A DNA stretch of 64,000 nt from an uncultured Eubacteriales bacterium. GTDB taxonomy: Bacteria > Bacillota > Clostridia > Christensenellales > Aristaeellaceae. Positions 8,610 to 16,737 of the stretch are shown here, piece by piece; the first letter of the stretch is position 1; each line of letters starts with the position of its first letter. The notes beneath the pieces are model-generated. The model did no database searches. It was given only the letters and a program-made list of their open reading frames with translations, and was not told the origin of the DNA. A program made the position numbers and the translations under genes. The stretch covers positions 46,726-110,725 of the forward strand of contig UQEF01000002.1 in assembly GCA_900540045.1 (NCBI GenBank), written 5' to 3'.

Positions 8610-9242
8610 TCAGTCTTCCTGCGTATTCTCGTTAGGCGGAAAAGACAGGCTGGCAACAAACGCTTCAAGGTCAGCCCGGTCGCTCGCCAGCTCTGCCGCC
8701 GCCTGCTCGTCATAGAGATAAGCGGTATCTGCCGGAAGGAGCGTCCATACCTCGATCAGATCCGGACCATTGTAAAACGCGGCGCATTGCGCTTCCAAAA
8801 GCGTCATATTCTCCTCCCCCACGGCGATATCCGTCCGGATGGTGAGGGCATCATATCCGAAAGCCGTATCCACATCCGCGCAGGAAGCGCTGCCGTTGAT
8901 ATAGCTCACATCCTGCGCAATGCGTCCGGCGGCCTCCGGCCACAGCGCCAGCAACTCCTCCGCAGCGCCCGGTCCCGCGCCCGTCGTACAGCTGATACTG
9001 GCCAAAGCGCGGCCATAACGCATGCGCGCAATATATACGTCGCTCTGGCCATTGCTATCCAGCATCAGCGCATACATTTTCTCCAGCCCCTGGGGCACCT
9101 GAAAGCCGGTTGCCTCCGTAATATAAAGGAATTCCGATCCCTCCGGCATCTGGCAGGTGGCGAAGGTCTCCTCCTGCGCAAAGGCGGGAAATGCTGCCAG
9201 CAAGGCGCACAGCACGAGCAAAACCGCTTTCGACAAGCGCAT
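8610..9242 (-). CDS. Secreted protein of unknown function
   Basis: I do not recognise a family. The chosen start (ATG 9240-9242) follows AGAGAGGAGGCC and gives 210 residues with a clear signal peptide: basic MRLSK, a hydrophobic core, and a cleavage site after AFA at about residue 22. The mature part is acidic, with several cysteines that could form disulfides, and no membrane helix. The open frame extends 18 codons upstream without a ribosome site. It shares a transcript with the GT2 gene downstream, so a cell-envelope role is possible. It has its own promoter at 9268-9296. Confidence 0.75.
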   Translation of the reverse strand: MRLSKAVLLVLCALLAAFPAFAQEETFATCQMPEGSEFLYITEATGFQVPQGLEKMYALMLDSNGQSDVYIARMRYGRALASISCTTGAGPGAAEELLALWPEAAGRIAQDVSYINGSASCADVDTAFGYDALTIRTDIAVGEENMTLLEAQCAAFYNGPDLIEVWTLLPADTAYLYDEQAAAELASDRADLEAFVASLSFPPNENTQED

Positions 9243-9267
9243 GCTTCGGCCTCCTCTCTTTTGAACC

Positions 9268-9296
9268 ATTGTAACATGCCGGGCCTCTTTTCGCAA
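9268..9296 (-). promoter_or_regulatory. Promoter of the secreted-protein gene
   Basis: Minus-strand TTGCGA (9291-9296), a 17-base spacer and TACAAT (9268-9273). It is back to back with the promoter at 9303-9331, without overlap. Confidence 0.7.
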
Positions 9297-9302
9297 TCCG
9301 CC

Positions 9303-9331
9303 TTGTCAGCGGGGCAGGCTTTTGGTATACT
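9303..9331 (+). promoter_or_regulatory. Promoter of the phosphoesterase gene
   Basis: TTGTCA (9303-9308), a 17-base spacer and TATACT (9326-9331), 30 bases before the start codon. Confidence 0.85.
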
Positions 9332-9361
9332 GCGCACAGAACCTTCAAGGAGGCATGCCCC

Positions 9362-10108
9362 ATGCGAATTGCCCTGGTCGCGGACCTGCACGGAAACCGT
9401 CCTGCCACTTTGGCCCTGGAGCGGGACCTTGCCCGGATGCAACCCGACCGGGTGCTGTGTCTGGGCGATATTGTAGGAAAAGGTCCCAGCAACGATTTTA
9501 CCTTTGACTGGGCCATGCAGCACTGCGAAATTGTGCTGGGCGGCAACTGGGATTTCGGCGTCGGCAAAAAACAGTTTTCACCTGACCAATATTATTGGAA
9601 TCAGCTGGGGACCTCTCGCATGGAGCGGCTGTGCCGGCTTCCTTTGGAGTATGAGCTGGTCTTGAGCGGCCGGCGCATCCGTCTGTTTCATGGCCGTCCC
9701 CTGATGGAAAAGCTGATTCCCGTACAGGACGACATCAGTTTGATCGAGCCGTTCTTTCTGGACGGCCAGGGGGGACGCTACGATGTCGTGGGCTATGCCG
9801 ACGCACATCGTCAGGGCCTGCGGACCGTTACGCCCGGCGTGTTTTTCAACACCGGCAGCGTGGGCAATGCCATGGGCGTGCCCAAATGCTGCTATGCGCT
9901 GCTGGAAGGAGAGGAAGGTACACAGTCGGCCTCCTTTGAAATCCGCTTTCGCCAGCTGGACTACGACCGGGAACAGGCCGTGCGCGACGCGCTGGCCGCG
10001 CCGCAGATTCCGCTCATCAGCGCCTATATTCATGAACTGAAAACCGGGATCTATTCCCGGCATCCCGTTGCCGGCAACGCGCCATCCGCTCCCAATCCGG
10101 CCAAATGA
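9362..10108 (+). CDS. Calcineurin-like metallophosphoesterase, YfcE/Ap4A hydrolase type
   Basis: The 248-residue cytoplasmic protein carries the metal-site motifs of the calcineurin-like superfamily: ADLHGNRPA at residues 7-15, CLGDIVGKGP near 33-42 and GGNWDF near 60, where GNHD or GNCD is usual. A late VVGYADAHRQ stretch replaces the canonical GHTH. It therefore belongs to the small bacterial group that acts on nucleotides or phosphodiesters, but the changed third and last motifs make the substrate uncertain. It is preceded by AAGGAGGC and its own promoter, and stands alone before whiA. Confidence 0.8.
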   Translation: MRIALVADLHGNRPATLALERDLARMQPDRVLCLGDIVGKGPSNDFTFDWAMQHCEIVLGGNWDFGVGKKQFSPDQYYWNQLGTSRMERLCRLPLEYELVLSGRRIRLFHGRPLMEKLIPVQDDISLIEPFFLDGQGGRYDVVGYADAHRQGLRTVTPGVFFNTGSVGNAMGVPKCCYALLEGEEGTQSASFEIRFRQLDYDREQAVRDALAAPQIPLISAYIHELKTGIYSRHPVAGNAPSAPNPAK

Positions 10109-10182
10109 AAAAAAACATCCGGCGCCTGATGAGAAAATTTACAGGATGACAGGCTTTTTTTGCTTTGCAAGTCCTCAAATCA

Positions 10183-10211
10183 TTGACGGAAAGCCATATG
10201 GCAGGTACAAT
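10183..10211 (+). promoter_or_regulatory. Promoter of whiA
   Basis: TTGACG (10183-10188), a 17-base spacer and TACAAT (10206-10211), 62 bases before whiA. Just upstream a weak CCTG/CAGG hairpin followed by TTTTTTT (to 10161) may end the preceding transcript. Confidence 0.8.
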
Positions 10212-10273
10212 AGGCATAGGCAAAAGCCGGTGCGTTTCCATAAGCAAAGAGCCGCCGTGGCAAGGAGGGCGAC

Positions 10274-11239
10274 ATGTCGTTTTCGTCCGACGTAAAAAAG
10301 GAGCTTTCAAACGTAAAGCCCGAAAAAAGCTGCTGCGCCCGAAGCGAGCTGGGCGGCCTGTACGCATCCATGGCCAGCCTGAATCTGCTGGGACGCGGAC
10401 AGGTAAACGTGCAGTTTTCCTCCGAAAGCCTGACGGTATGCCGCAGAGCTTACACGCTGCTTTCGCAGGCTCTACACATCGCCGCGCAGATTCATTATGT
10501 TTCCAGCGCGCGCTTCGGCGGCAAGCGCAAATGCGTGCTCACGCTGGGCCCCATTCAATCCCCCGTGCTGCTGTGTGCCCTGGGCATGATGGAAAAAAAC
10601 GAAGACGGCACCTATTCTCTCAAAGCAACCACGCCCAGGTTGCCTCTCACCCGCGGCTGTTGCATGCGCGCGTTTTTGCGCGGCATGCTTCTGGGCGGAG
10701 GCACCATGACCAATCCGGAACAGGGCTATCATCTGGAAATTGCCTTCCGGGATGAAGAATCGCGCGTGATGCTGGCCAAATGCATGCAGCGTCTGGGTCT
10801 GCCCATTCGCATCAGCGCGCGCCGTGAGCATTCTTATCTGTATCTGAAGCAGTCCGACCAGATCGTTACCCTGCTCACAGCCCTGGGCGCGCATACCAGC
10901 GTAATGCATATCGAGGACCTGCGCATACGGCGGCAGGTGCTGGAAACGGTTAATCGCGCAATGAATTGTGACAGCGCGAATCTTCAAAAGCAGATGGACG
11001 CTAGCCGCCAGCAGCTTGAAGTCATTCGGCAGCTGATCCAAGAGGACCGGCTTTCCGCCCTTCCGCCCTCTCTGCAACAGATCGCTCTGGCGCGGCTCAA
11101 CGCGCCGGATGCCACGCTGGAACAGCTGGGTCAATCGCTGGACCCGCCCCTTGGAAAAAGCGGCGTTAACCATCGGATCAGGCGGCTGATGTCTTACTTT
11201 GACGATACTCATCTTTCAGGAGGGATCCCCCATGATTAA
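10274..11239 (+). CDS. whiA: WhiA-family DNA-binding protein
   Basis: The 321-residue protein matches WhiA: an N-terminal LAGLIDADG-like fold opening SFSSDVKKEL, the RAFLRGMLLGGGTM segment (about residues 132-145) and a C-terminal helix-turn-helix region with the closing GKSGVNHRIRRL motif. WhiA is a conserved Gram-positive factor linked to division and, in actinomycetes, sporulation. It is followed after a short overlap region by a Crh-like gene, as in Bacillus, but rapZ lies 3 kb downstream rather than upstream and yvcK is absent. The start follows AAGGAGGGCGAC. Confidence 0.97.
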   Translation: MSFSSDVKKELSNVKPEKSCCARSELGGLYASMASLNLLGRGQVNVQFSSESLTVCRRAYTLLSQALHIAAQIHYVSSARFGGKRKCVLTLGPIQSPVLLCALGMMEKNEDGTYSLKATTPRLPLTRGCCMRAFLRGMLLGGGTMTNPEQGYHLEIAFRDEESRVMLAKCMQRLGLPIRISARREHSYLYLKQSDQIVTLLTALGAHTSVMHIEDLRIRRQVLETVNRAMNCDSANLQKQMDASRQQLEVIRQLIQEDRLSALPPSLQQIALARLNAPDATLEQLGQSLDPPLGKSGVNHRIRRLMSYFDDTHLSGGIPHD

Positions 11240-11483
11240 AACCCAGGTCGATCTGCGCAATCATAATATTATCGGCCGAGAACGCGCAGCGCTGATTGCC
11301 AGTACTTCTTCTCGTTTTCAGTCCACCCTTACCCTGGAGCGCGACGGCATCGTGCTCAACCTCAAAAGCATGATCGGACTTTTATCCCAGACCATTCCCA
11401 AGGACGGGCAGATTTGGGTCGTGGCGGACGGTGTGGATGAAAAGGACGCTACCGAAGCCGTAATGAAGGTTCTGCAGCTCTGA
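11232..11483 (+). CDS. Crh-like HPr-family protein without His15
   Basis: The 83-residue protein aligns with HPr without gaps. Ser46 is conserved in LNLKSMIGLLS, but position 15, the histidine phosphorylated by enzyme I, is Gly in NIIGRERAA. It thus has only the regulatory serine, like Crh of Bacillus, where Gln replaces His15. It cannot carry phosphate for sugar uptake, and a role as a CcpA co-repressor or metabolic sensor after HPr kinase action is inferred. The start is the ATG at 11232 behind AGGAGGGATCCCCC, overlapping the whiA stop. The whiA-crh order is a known arrangement. Confidence 0.88.
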   Translation: MIKTQVDLRNHNIIGRERAALIASTSSRFQSTLTLERDGIVLNLKSMIGLLSQTIPKDGQIWVVADGVDEKDATEAVMKVLQL

Positions 11484-11876
11484 CAGGTTGAAAACCCATG
11501 GGAAGGCTGTGGAAGATTCTCTTTTTTTCTTGCACAATCTCAATTTGCTTTTCCTTACCGGGTTTTCCACACCCTGTGGAAAGCATGGAAAAACGCGTTT
11601 TGAAACGCCTTTTGTCGAAAGGTTTTGCCCCTTGTGGGCAGGAAACACGGCTTTCAAGAGCGAAATGGTATCTTCATCCTCTGTCCATTTTGGACAAGGG
11701 CAAAAAAACAGTGGAAAGTTTCCGGAAAAGCAGTCTCTTTTCCATGGGTTTTCCAAAGGTTTTTTTGGTATGCTGCAAGCATGTAAAACCTTTTTCCACG
11801 GTTTCCACATCCCCTACTACTACTACTGAAATAAATATGCAACTACAACAACAATGGTTGTCGGAGGTCTCCAAAA
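11484..11876 (+). other. Candidate replication origin (DnaA-box-like sites and trio repeats)
   Basis: The gap before dnaN is visibly AT-richer than its surroundings. It holds several sites close to the DnaA box TTATCCACA: TTTTCCACA at 11563-11571 (8 of 9), CTTTCCACA on the minus strand at 11575-11583, TCTTCCACA on the minus strand at 11508-11516, TTTTCCACG at 11792-11800 and GTTTCCACA at 11801-11809. The first two form a perfect 8-bp inverted repeat. The last two are followed, after a short C-rich stretch, by CTACTACTACTACTG (11814-11828), the pattern of DnaA-trio unwinding elements in Bacillus. dnaA is not adjacent. This is a proposal, not a proven origin. Confidence 0.5.
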
Positions 11877-12992
11877 ATGAAGTTTGAATGTTCCGCACAA
11901 GAACTGCTCGCCGGCCTGATCAATGCCACGCGCGCGCTGAGCCCGCGTCCCGCCATGCAAATTCTTGAGGGCGTTTTGCTCAGCGCCCAGGAGGATGAAG
12001 TGGAGTTGATGTGTTCAGACGGGTCTCTGAGCATCAAAAGCCGGGTGAAAGCCAGCGTATCTGATCCCGGACAAGTGGTATTGCCCGGCCGTCTGCTCAC
12101 CGAAATCGTGCGCAAGCTGCCGGAAGGAACGGTTCATTTTTCCATGAATGACCGGATGGTGGTTACCATCCGCTGCTGTCAGAGCCGCTCTACCATCACG
12201 GGAATGTCGCCTGCGGATTTTCCGCAGATGAAAGACCTGACCAATACGCACGCGCTGCATTTTCCCCAGAAGCGCCTTCGCGATATGATTTCGAAGGTTA
12301 CGTTTGCCATTGCCCTTCAGGAAAGCCGCCAGGCGCTCACCGGCTGTCTGATGGAGGTGACAAGCGACGAGCTGCGCCTGGTGGGTCTGGACGGGTTCAG
12401 GCTTGCGCTTCAGCGCATGCACGATCAATTTGTTCTTCCCGACGGGGTGGACAAAGTGACGGCGATCATTCCCGGCCGTGTCATGAATGAAATTGCCCAT
12501 ATCATGGAAGACGACGACGGCATGGCCACCTTCCATCTGGACAGCACCCATCTGATGGCCGTGATGGGCGATACCACGCTGGTCACCAGTCTGCTGGCCG
12601 GGGAATACATCAACTACCGTCAGATTTTGCCCACGTCCTGGCTTACGCGCGTGACCGTGAAACGGCGCGAGCTGCAGGACGCCATTGAACGTGCCAGCCT
12701 GATGGCCAAGGAAGGAAAAAACAATCTCATTCGCATGAAGGCGACGCAGGATAATCTGAAAATCACCTCCATGAGCGAGCTGGGTGACGTGCTGGAGGAT
12801 CTGGATGCTCATTTGGAGGGAGAGGACATCGAAATTGCCTTCAACGCCCGCTACATCAGCGACGTGATCAAAAATGTGGATGAGGAATGCTGTACCCTGT
12901 GCATGAATACCAATGTCAGCCCCTGCGTGATTTCTCCTCTGGAGGGAGACAGCTATCTTTATCTGGTGCTGCCGGTTCGTGTGTACAATTGA
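11877..12992 (+). CDS. dnaN: DNA polymerase III beta subunit (sliding clamp)
   Basis: The 371-residue protein has the three-part beta-clamp layout, opening MKFECSAQELLAGL and ending in the usual SPLEGDSYLYLVLPVR motif. It forms a ring dimer on DNA that tethers the replicative polymerase. The start ATG follows GGAGG at 11864-11868. In most Firmicutes dnaN follows dnaA; here the upstream neighbour is a Crh-like gene with a 393-base gap that looks origin-like, and recF is also absent. A terminator directly downstream makes it a single-gene unit. Confidence 0.98.
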   Translation: MKFECSAQELLAGLINATRALSPRPAMQILEGVLLSAQEDEVELMCSDGSLSIKSRVKASVSDPGQVVLPGRLLTEIVRKLPEGTVHFSMNDRMVVTIRCCQSRSTITGMSPADFPQMKDLTNTHALHFPQKRLRDMISKVTFAIALQESRQALTGCLMEVTSDELRLVGLDGFRLALQRMHDQFVLPDGVDKVTAIIPGRVMNEIAHIMEDDDGMATFHLDSTHLMAVMGDTTLVTSLLAGEYINYRQILPTSWLTRVTVKRRELQDAIERASLMAKEGKNNLIRMKATQDNLKITSMSELGDVLEDLDAHLEGEDIEIAFNARYISDVIKNVDEECCTLCMNTNVSPCVISPLEGDSYLYLVLPVRVYN

Positions 12993-13029
12993 CAGGGTCC
13001 ATCAAATATATACATCATATGGTATTTGT

Positions 13030-13061
13030 CCCCGGAGGCCATGCGGCCTCCGGGGATTTTT
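13030..13061 (+). terminator. Terminator of dnaN
   Basis: An 11-bp perfect stem, CCCCGGAGGCC (13030-13040) with GGCCTCCGGGG (13045-13055), loop ATGC, followed by ATTTTT. Confidence 0.93.
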
Positions 13062-13133
13062 GCTTTATCCGGCGATGAAGCGATCCTCCGCATAGCCACA
13101 GGACATGACGCATACAATAATCCGCGAAACCCT

Positions 13134-13162
13134 TTGACATCGCCAGGGAAGTGCGATACAAT
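13134..13162 (+). promoter_or_regulatory. Promoter of murB-rapZ
   Basis: TTGACA (13134-13139), a 17-base spacer and TACAAT (13157-13162), 33 bases before murB. Confidence 0.88.
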
Positions 13163-13195
13163 TTTTCCATCAAGACAGAAGGGGAGGTTGGTTGA

Positions 13196-14161
13196 ATGGA
13201 CGCGTCCTCGCGCGAAAAGCTATTGGAAGCACTGAAGCATTCGATACCCAAAAAGCAGATTTTTGAAAACGCGCCCATGAGCCGCTATACCACCCTTAGA
13301 CTGGGAGGACCTGCGGATGTACTGGTGCAGATTGCTTCCGTTGAGCAGCTTTCCTCTGCATATGCAGCCGCCAGAGATGCCGGTACGGAGGTACGCGTCC
13401 TTGGGAATGGCAGCAATCTGCTCATAAGGGATGGCGGTGTAAGGGGTTTGGTTCTCCAGCTGGGAGAGCTCTTTAGCGAGGTTTCCGACCCCGTTCCCCT
13501 GCCCGACGGGCGCGTGGCACTTACGGCACAGGGAGGCGCCACGCTGCAAAAGCTATGCAATGCAGCAGCGGACTATGCTCTCAGCGGTTTGGAATTTGCC
13601 AGCGGCATTCCCGGCACGGTGGGCGGCGCAGCCTATATGAACGCCGGCGCCTATGGCGGCGAGATGAAGGACGTTATCACCCATGTGACCGCTTGCCTTC
13701 CGGATGGACGCACCGTCGCCTATTCCAACGAGGAGATGGATTTCGGCTACCGCAAAAGCAAAATCAATCAGCAGCCTGAGCCCATTGCCATCACATCCGT
13801 CACCGTCGCGCTGACGCCCGCGGATGAGGAAACCGTGCGCGCCACGATGCGGGAATTTTCCGCCAGAAGGCGTGAAAAACAGCCTTTGACGCTGCCCAGC
13901 TGCGGCAGCACCTTCAAACGGCCCGAGGGACGGTTTGCCGGAACACTGATTGAGGAATGCGGCCTGAAGGGTTGTCGCGTGGGCGGGTGCAGCGTATCGA
14001 CCCTGCATGCGGGATTCTTGGTTAATGATCAGCAGGGAAGCGCCTGCGACTATCTTTCTCTGATCGCCCAGGTGCAAAAGACCGTGTATGAAAAAACCGG
14101 CGTCCGTCTGGAGCCGGAGGTACGCATCTGGGGCGAGGACGTCTGCGCGAAAGAAATATAG
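13196..14161 (+). CDS. murB: UDP-N-acetylenolpyruvoylglucosamine reductase
   Basis: The 321-residue flavoprotein reduces UDP-GlcNAc-enolpyruvate to UDP-MurNAc in peptidoglycan synthesis. The FAD-binding part contains YTTLRLGGPADVLVQ (about residues 31-45), LGNGSNLLIRDGG (about 69-81) and the GIPGTVGGAAYMNAGAYGGE loop (about 139-158). The C-terminal substrate domain contains PSCGSTFKRPEG and the ALIEEC-like TLIEECGLKG. The ATG at 13196 follows GGGGAGGTTGG. It is cotranscribed with rapZ 22 bases downstream, an arrangement found in several Firmicutes. Confidence 0.97.
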   Translation: MDASSREKLLEALKHSIPKKQIFENAPMSRYTTLRLGGPADVLVQIASVEQLSSAYAAARDAGTEVRVLGNGSNLLIRDGGVRGLVLQLGELFSEVSDPVPLPDGRVALTAQGGATLQKLCNAAADYALSGLEFASGIPGTVGGAAYMNAGAYGGEMKDVITHVTACLPDGRTVAYSNEEMDFGYRKSKINQQPEPIAITSVTVALTPADEETVRATMREFSARRREKQPLTLPSCGSTFKRPEGRFAGTLIEECGLKGCRVGGCSVSTLHAGFLVNDQQGSACDYLSLIAQVQKTVYEKTGVRLEPEVRIWGEDVCAKEI

Positions 14162-14183
14162 ATACGAAAGTGAGGAATCGGGT

Positions 14184-15095
14184 GTGCATTTTCTGATTCT
14201 GACAGGAATGAGCGGCGCGGGCAAAACCGTGGCGATTCGCTATCTGGAGGACCTTGGGGCCCTGTGCGTGGACAATCTGCCTCCCATGATGCTGGTGCCT
14301 TTTATGGAGGCATGCCAAAACGCCCGGCTTCATAACCCCATGATTGCCATAGCCGCAGATGTGCGCAGCGGCGAGTTTTTCGACGCCAAGGCGGTTACCA
14401 AGATGATCGATGAAGCCCGGCTGGTGGGCTTTCACATCGATACGCTGTTTATCGAAGCCAGCGATGAGGTGCTGGTCAACCGCTACAAGGAAACGCGCCG
14501 GGATCACCCCCTCAGCGGCGAAGGGCTGACGTTGCACGAAGCCATCCGTGAGGAGCGCAACCGCCTCATGCCCCTGCGTGAGACGGCCAATCACCTGATC
14601 GATACCTCCAACCTGCGTCCGCGCGCGCTGCAAAAAATGCTCAAGGAGATCGTCCTCAACGCCGGGTCCGAGCCTCCGCTGCGCGTGGAGGTGCTTAGCT
14701 TTGGCTTCAAGCGCGGCATTCCGCGCGAGGGCGATCTGGTCTTTGACGTGCGCTTTTTGCCCAACCCGTTCTATATTCCGGAGCTGGGGTCCCATACGGG
14801 GCTGGATCAGGATGTGAAGGATTTTGTGCTGGAACATCCCGTCACCAAGGAGTTTCTGGTCAAATGCATGGACATGCTCCAGTTTTTGCTGCCCCATTAC
14901 ATCACGGAGGGCAAGCACCGGCTGGTGATCGCCATCGGATGCACAGGAGGGGCACACCGCAGTGTGGCTATTGCGGAGTACATCAGTGCCAGGCTGGAGG
15001 AACTGGGGTATCATACCACGGTCAACCATCGCGATATCGCACTGGAACAGGCGCACTGGGAAACCAAAAGTGAATATCAAAAAGGAGAGCCATGA
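14184..15095 (+). CDS. rapZ: RNase adapter / nucleotide-binding protein RapZ (YvcJ)
   Basis: A GTG start at 14184, preceded by GTGAGGAA, gives 303 residues beginning with the family opening HFLILTGMSGAGKTVA, which holds the Walker A motif GMSGAGKT. A Walker B-like VDNLP follows near residue 35, and the C-terminal domain has the diagnostic CTGGAHRSVAIAEYI. RapZ/YvcJ binds nucleotides; in enterobacteria it directs RNase E to glmZ RNA, while in Bacillus it affects competence. The Gram-positive partner is uncertain. The longer open frame from 14088 overlaps murB and is not needed. A palindromic terminator overlaps its stop codon. Confidence 0.95.
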   Translation: MHFLILTGMSGAGKTVAIRYLEDLGALCVDNLPPMMLVPFMEACQNARLHNPMIAIAADVRSGEFFDAKAVTKMIDEARLVGFHIDTLFIEASDEVLVNRYKETRRDHPLSGEGLTLHEAIREERNRLMPLRETANHLIDTSNLRPRALQKMLKEIVLNAGSEPPLRVEVLSFGFKRGIPREGDLVFDVRFLPNPFYIPELGSHTGLDQDVKDFVLEHPVTKEFLVKCMDMLQFLLPHYITEGKHRLVIAIGCTGGAHRSVAIAEYISARLEELGYHTTVNHRDIALEQAHWETKSEYQKGEP

Positions 15096-15108
15096 TGCTC
15101 TCCTTTTT
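15079..15108 (+). terminator. Terminator of murB-rapZ
   Basis: A perfect 12-bp inverted repeat AAAAAGGAGAGC (15079-15090) and GCTCTCCTTTTT (15097-15108), loop CATGAT. The rapZ stop codon lies in the loop. Confidence 0.9.
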
Positions 15109-15213
15109 GGCAGGATAGCCGCTTTCTGCACCTGTATGCCTGACTGCGCACACGCAGATCCTTGGAAGACTTGCCTGCGGAAACTGGCGTCTTGTTTCGC
15201 AAGACGGACGGTT

Positions 15214-16530
15214 TTAACACCGTCCCTTTGCCACGGAACGCCGGTAGAACAATACCATCAGTATGCTGCAAACCACCCAGCCCATTGGATAGGCCAGCGT
15301 AACGCCTAGAAACGAGTTGCCCAGCTGCCGGTTGATGAAGAGATAAACCTGACGGAACAGCACAAAGGAAAACAGCATCACGTACATGGGCGTCTTGGCA
15401 TCCCCTGCCCCTCGCAGTGCGCCGGCATAGATCTGGTTGAAGCAGCAGGCAAGATAAAACGGCGAAATAATGCTGATAAAACGCACGCCATGGGACAGCA
15501 CCTCCTCATCCGCGGTAAAGAGGCGGTTGAGCGGTCTTGCGCCCAAAATAATGCCTACGCACAGGATTGCGGTTATGGAAAGGGTCATCCACAGGGCCTG
15601 ACGCACGCCCTTGCGCGCGCGGTCCATGTGGCCCGCGCCATAGTTTTGACCCACAAAGGTGGTCAGCGCCAAGGCTACCGACTGCATCGGAATGAGCACA
15701 AACACATCCAGCTTGTTATAACTGGACCAGCCCGCCATGCAGGCCGAGCCAAAAAAGTTGATGTAGCCCTGCACAAACACGTTGGAAAACGATGTGATGG
15801 CCTGCTGCACGCCGCTGGGCAGCCCGATGGCCAGAATACGCCGGATCATGCCGCGGCTCAGGCGCAGATCGTGCCATCGGATGCCGTAGGGCGTGTGATC
15901 GTGCGTAAGGACAAAAAGCACCAGCAGCGCTGAAAGAAACTGCGCCAGGATGGTGGCGTAGGCTACACCGTCCACGCCCATGTGGAACACAATCACAAAC
16001 AGCAGATCAAAGATCGTGTTGATGACAGCGGAAAACAGAAGAAAGTACAGCGGTCTCTTGGAATCGCCCACGGCGCGCAGAATGCCTGAGCCCATGTTAT
16101 ACACAAACAGCCCGCTGATTCCCGCAAAATAAATGGTCAGGTAGGTGCGCGCCTCTCCCATGACATCCGGCGGGGTGGACATCATGGCCAGCATGGACTC
16201 TACAATCAGGATGCCAATCACCGTGCAGATCAGAGACATGATAAAGGTGGCCGCAATGGTGGTGTGCACCGCGTCATGCAGGGAGCGGTGGTCATGCGCG
16301 CCGTAGCACTGGGAAATGATCACGCTGGCGCCGGTGGAGAGGCCCGCCGAAAGACCCACCAGCATATTGATGATGCTGGAGGTGCTGCCTACCGCGGCCA
16401 GCGCCTGCGTGCTGACAAATTGACCCACGACGATGGTATCCACCGTATTATAGAGCTGCTGGAACAGCAGCCCGATGGCCATGGGAACAGAGAAACTCAT
16501 CAGTTGACGCCAGATCGAGCCCTGCGTCAT
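15214..16530 (-). CDS. MATE-family multidrug/Na+ efflux transporter
   Basis: About 438 residues with twelve predicted helices and the MATE signature MTQGSIWRQLMSFSVPMAIG at the start, followed by LYNTVDTIVVGQFV. It exports cationic compounds using an ion gradient. The open frame runs far upstream, but the part beyond 16611 is the shadow of frr. An ATG at 16611 is possible but lies inside the -10 hexamer of the promoter at 16607-16635, so the ATG at 16530 is preferred. Neither start has a strong ribosome site; AAGGGAGGG lies 33 bases before the chosen one. It stands alone between rapZ and frr. Confidence 0.88.
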   Translation of the reverse strand: MTQGSIWRQLMSFSVPMAIGLLFQQLYNTVDTIVVGQFVSTQALAAVGSTSSIINMLVGLSAGLSTGASVIISQCYGAHDHRSLHDAVHTTIAATFIMSLICTVIGILIVESMLAMMSTPPDVMGEARTYLTIYFAGISGLFVYNMGSGILRAVGDSKRPLYFLLFSAVINTIFDLLFVIVFHMGVDGVAYATILAQFLSALLVLFVLTHDHTPYGIRWHDLRLSRGMIRRILAIGLPSGVQQAITSFSNVFVQGYINFFGSACMAGWSSYNKLDVFVLIPMQSVALALTTFVGQNYGAGHMDRARKGVRQALWMTLSITAILCVGIILGARPLNRLFTADEEVLSHGVRFISIISPFYLACCFNQIYAGALRGAGDAKTPMYVMLFSFVLFRQVYLFINRQLGNSFLGVTLAYPMGWVVCSILMVLFYRRSVAKGRC

Positions 16531-16606
16531 GTCGGCGTCGCGCCGATGAAAAGCCCTGGCCGTACCAAGCCCTCCCTTGTTCAATTCTTGTAATTCGACG
16601 CTTTTT

Positions 16607-16635
16607 AGCATATCACAACCGATGGCGCAGGTCAA
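16607..16635 (-). promoter_or_regulatory. Promoter of the MATE gene
   Basis: Minus-strand TTGACC (16630-16635), a 17-base spacer and TATGCT (16607-16612). Confidence 0.7.
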
Positions 16636-16663
16636 ACCTGTGTATGAAACAAGCAATTTCCCA

Positions 16664-16692
16664 TTGCCTTTTGATTGCAAACGCGTTACAAT
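16664..16692 (+). promoter_or_regulatory. Promoter of frr
   Basis: TTGCCT (16664-16669), a 17-base spacer and TACAAT (16687-16692), 45 bases before the frr start codon. Confidence 0.75.
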
Positions 16693-16737
16693 ATCTTTAT
16701 CAGCGTTATGACTCTTAACTGCAAGGAGGAACCCCTC

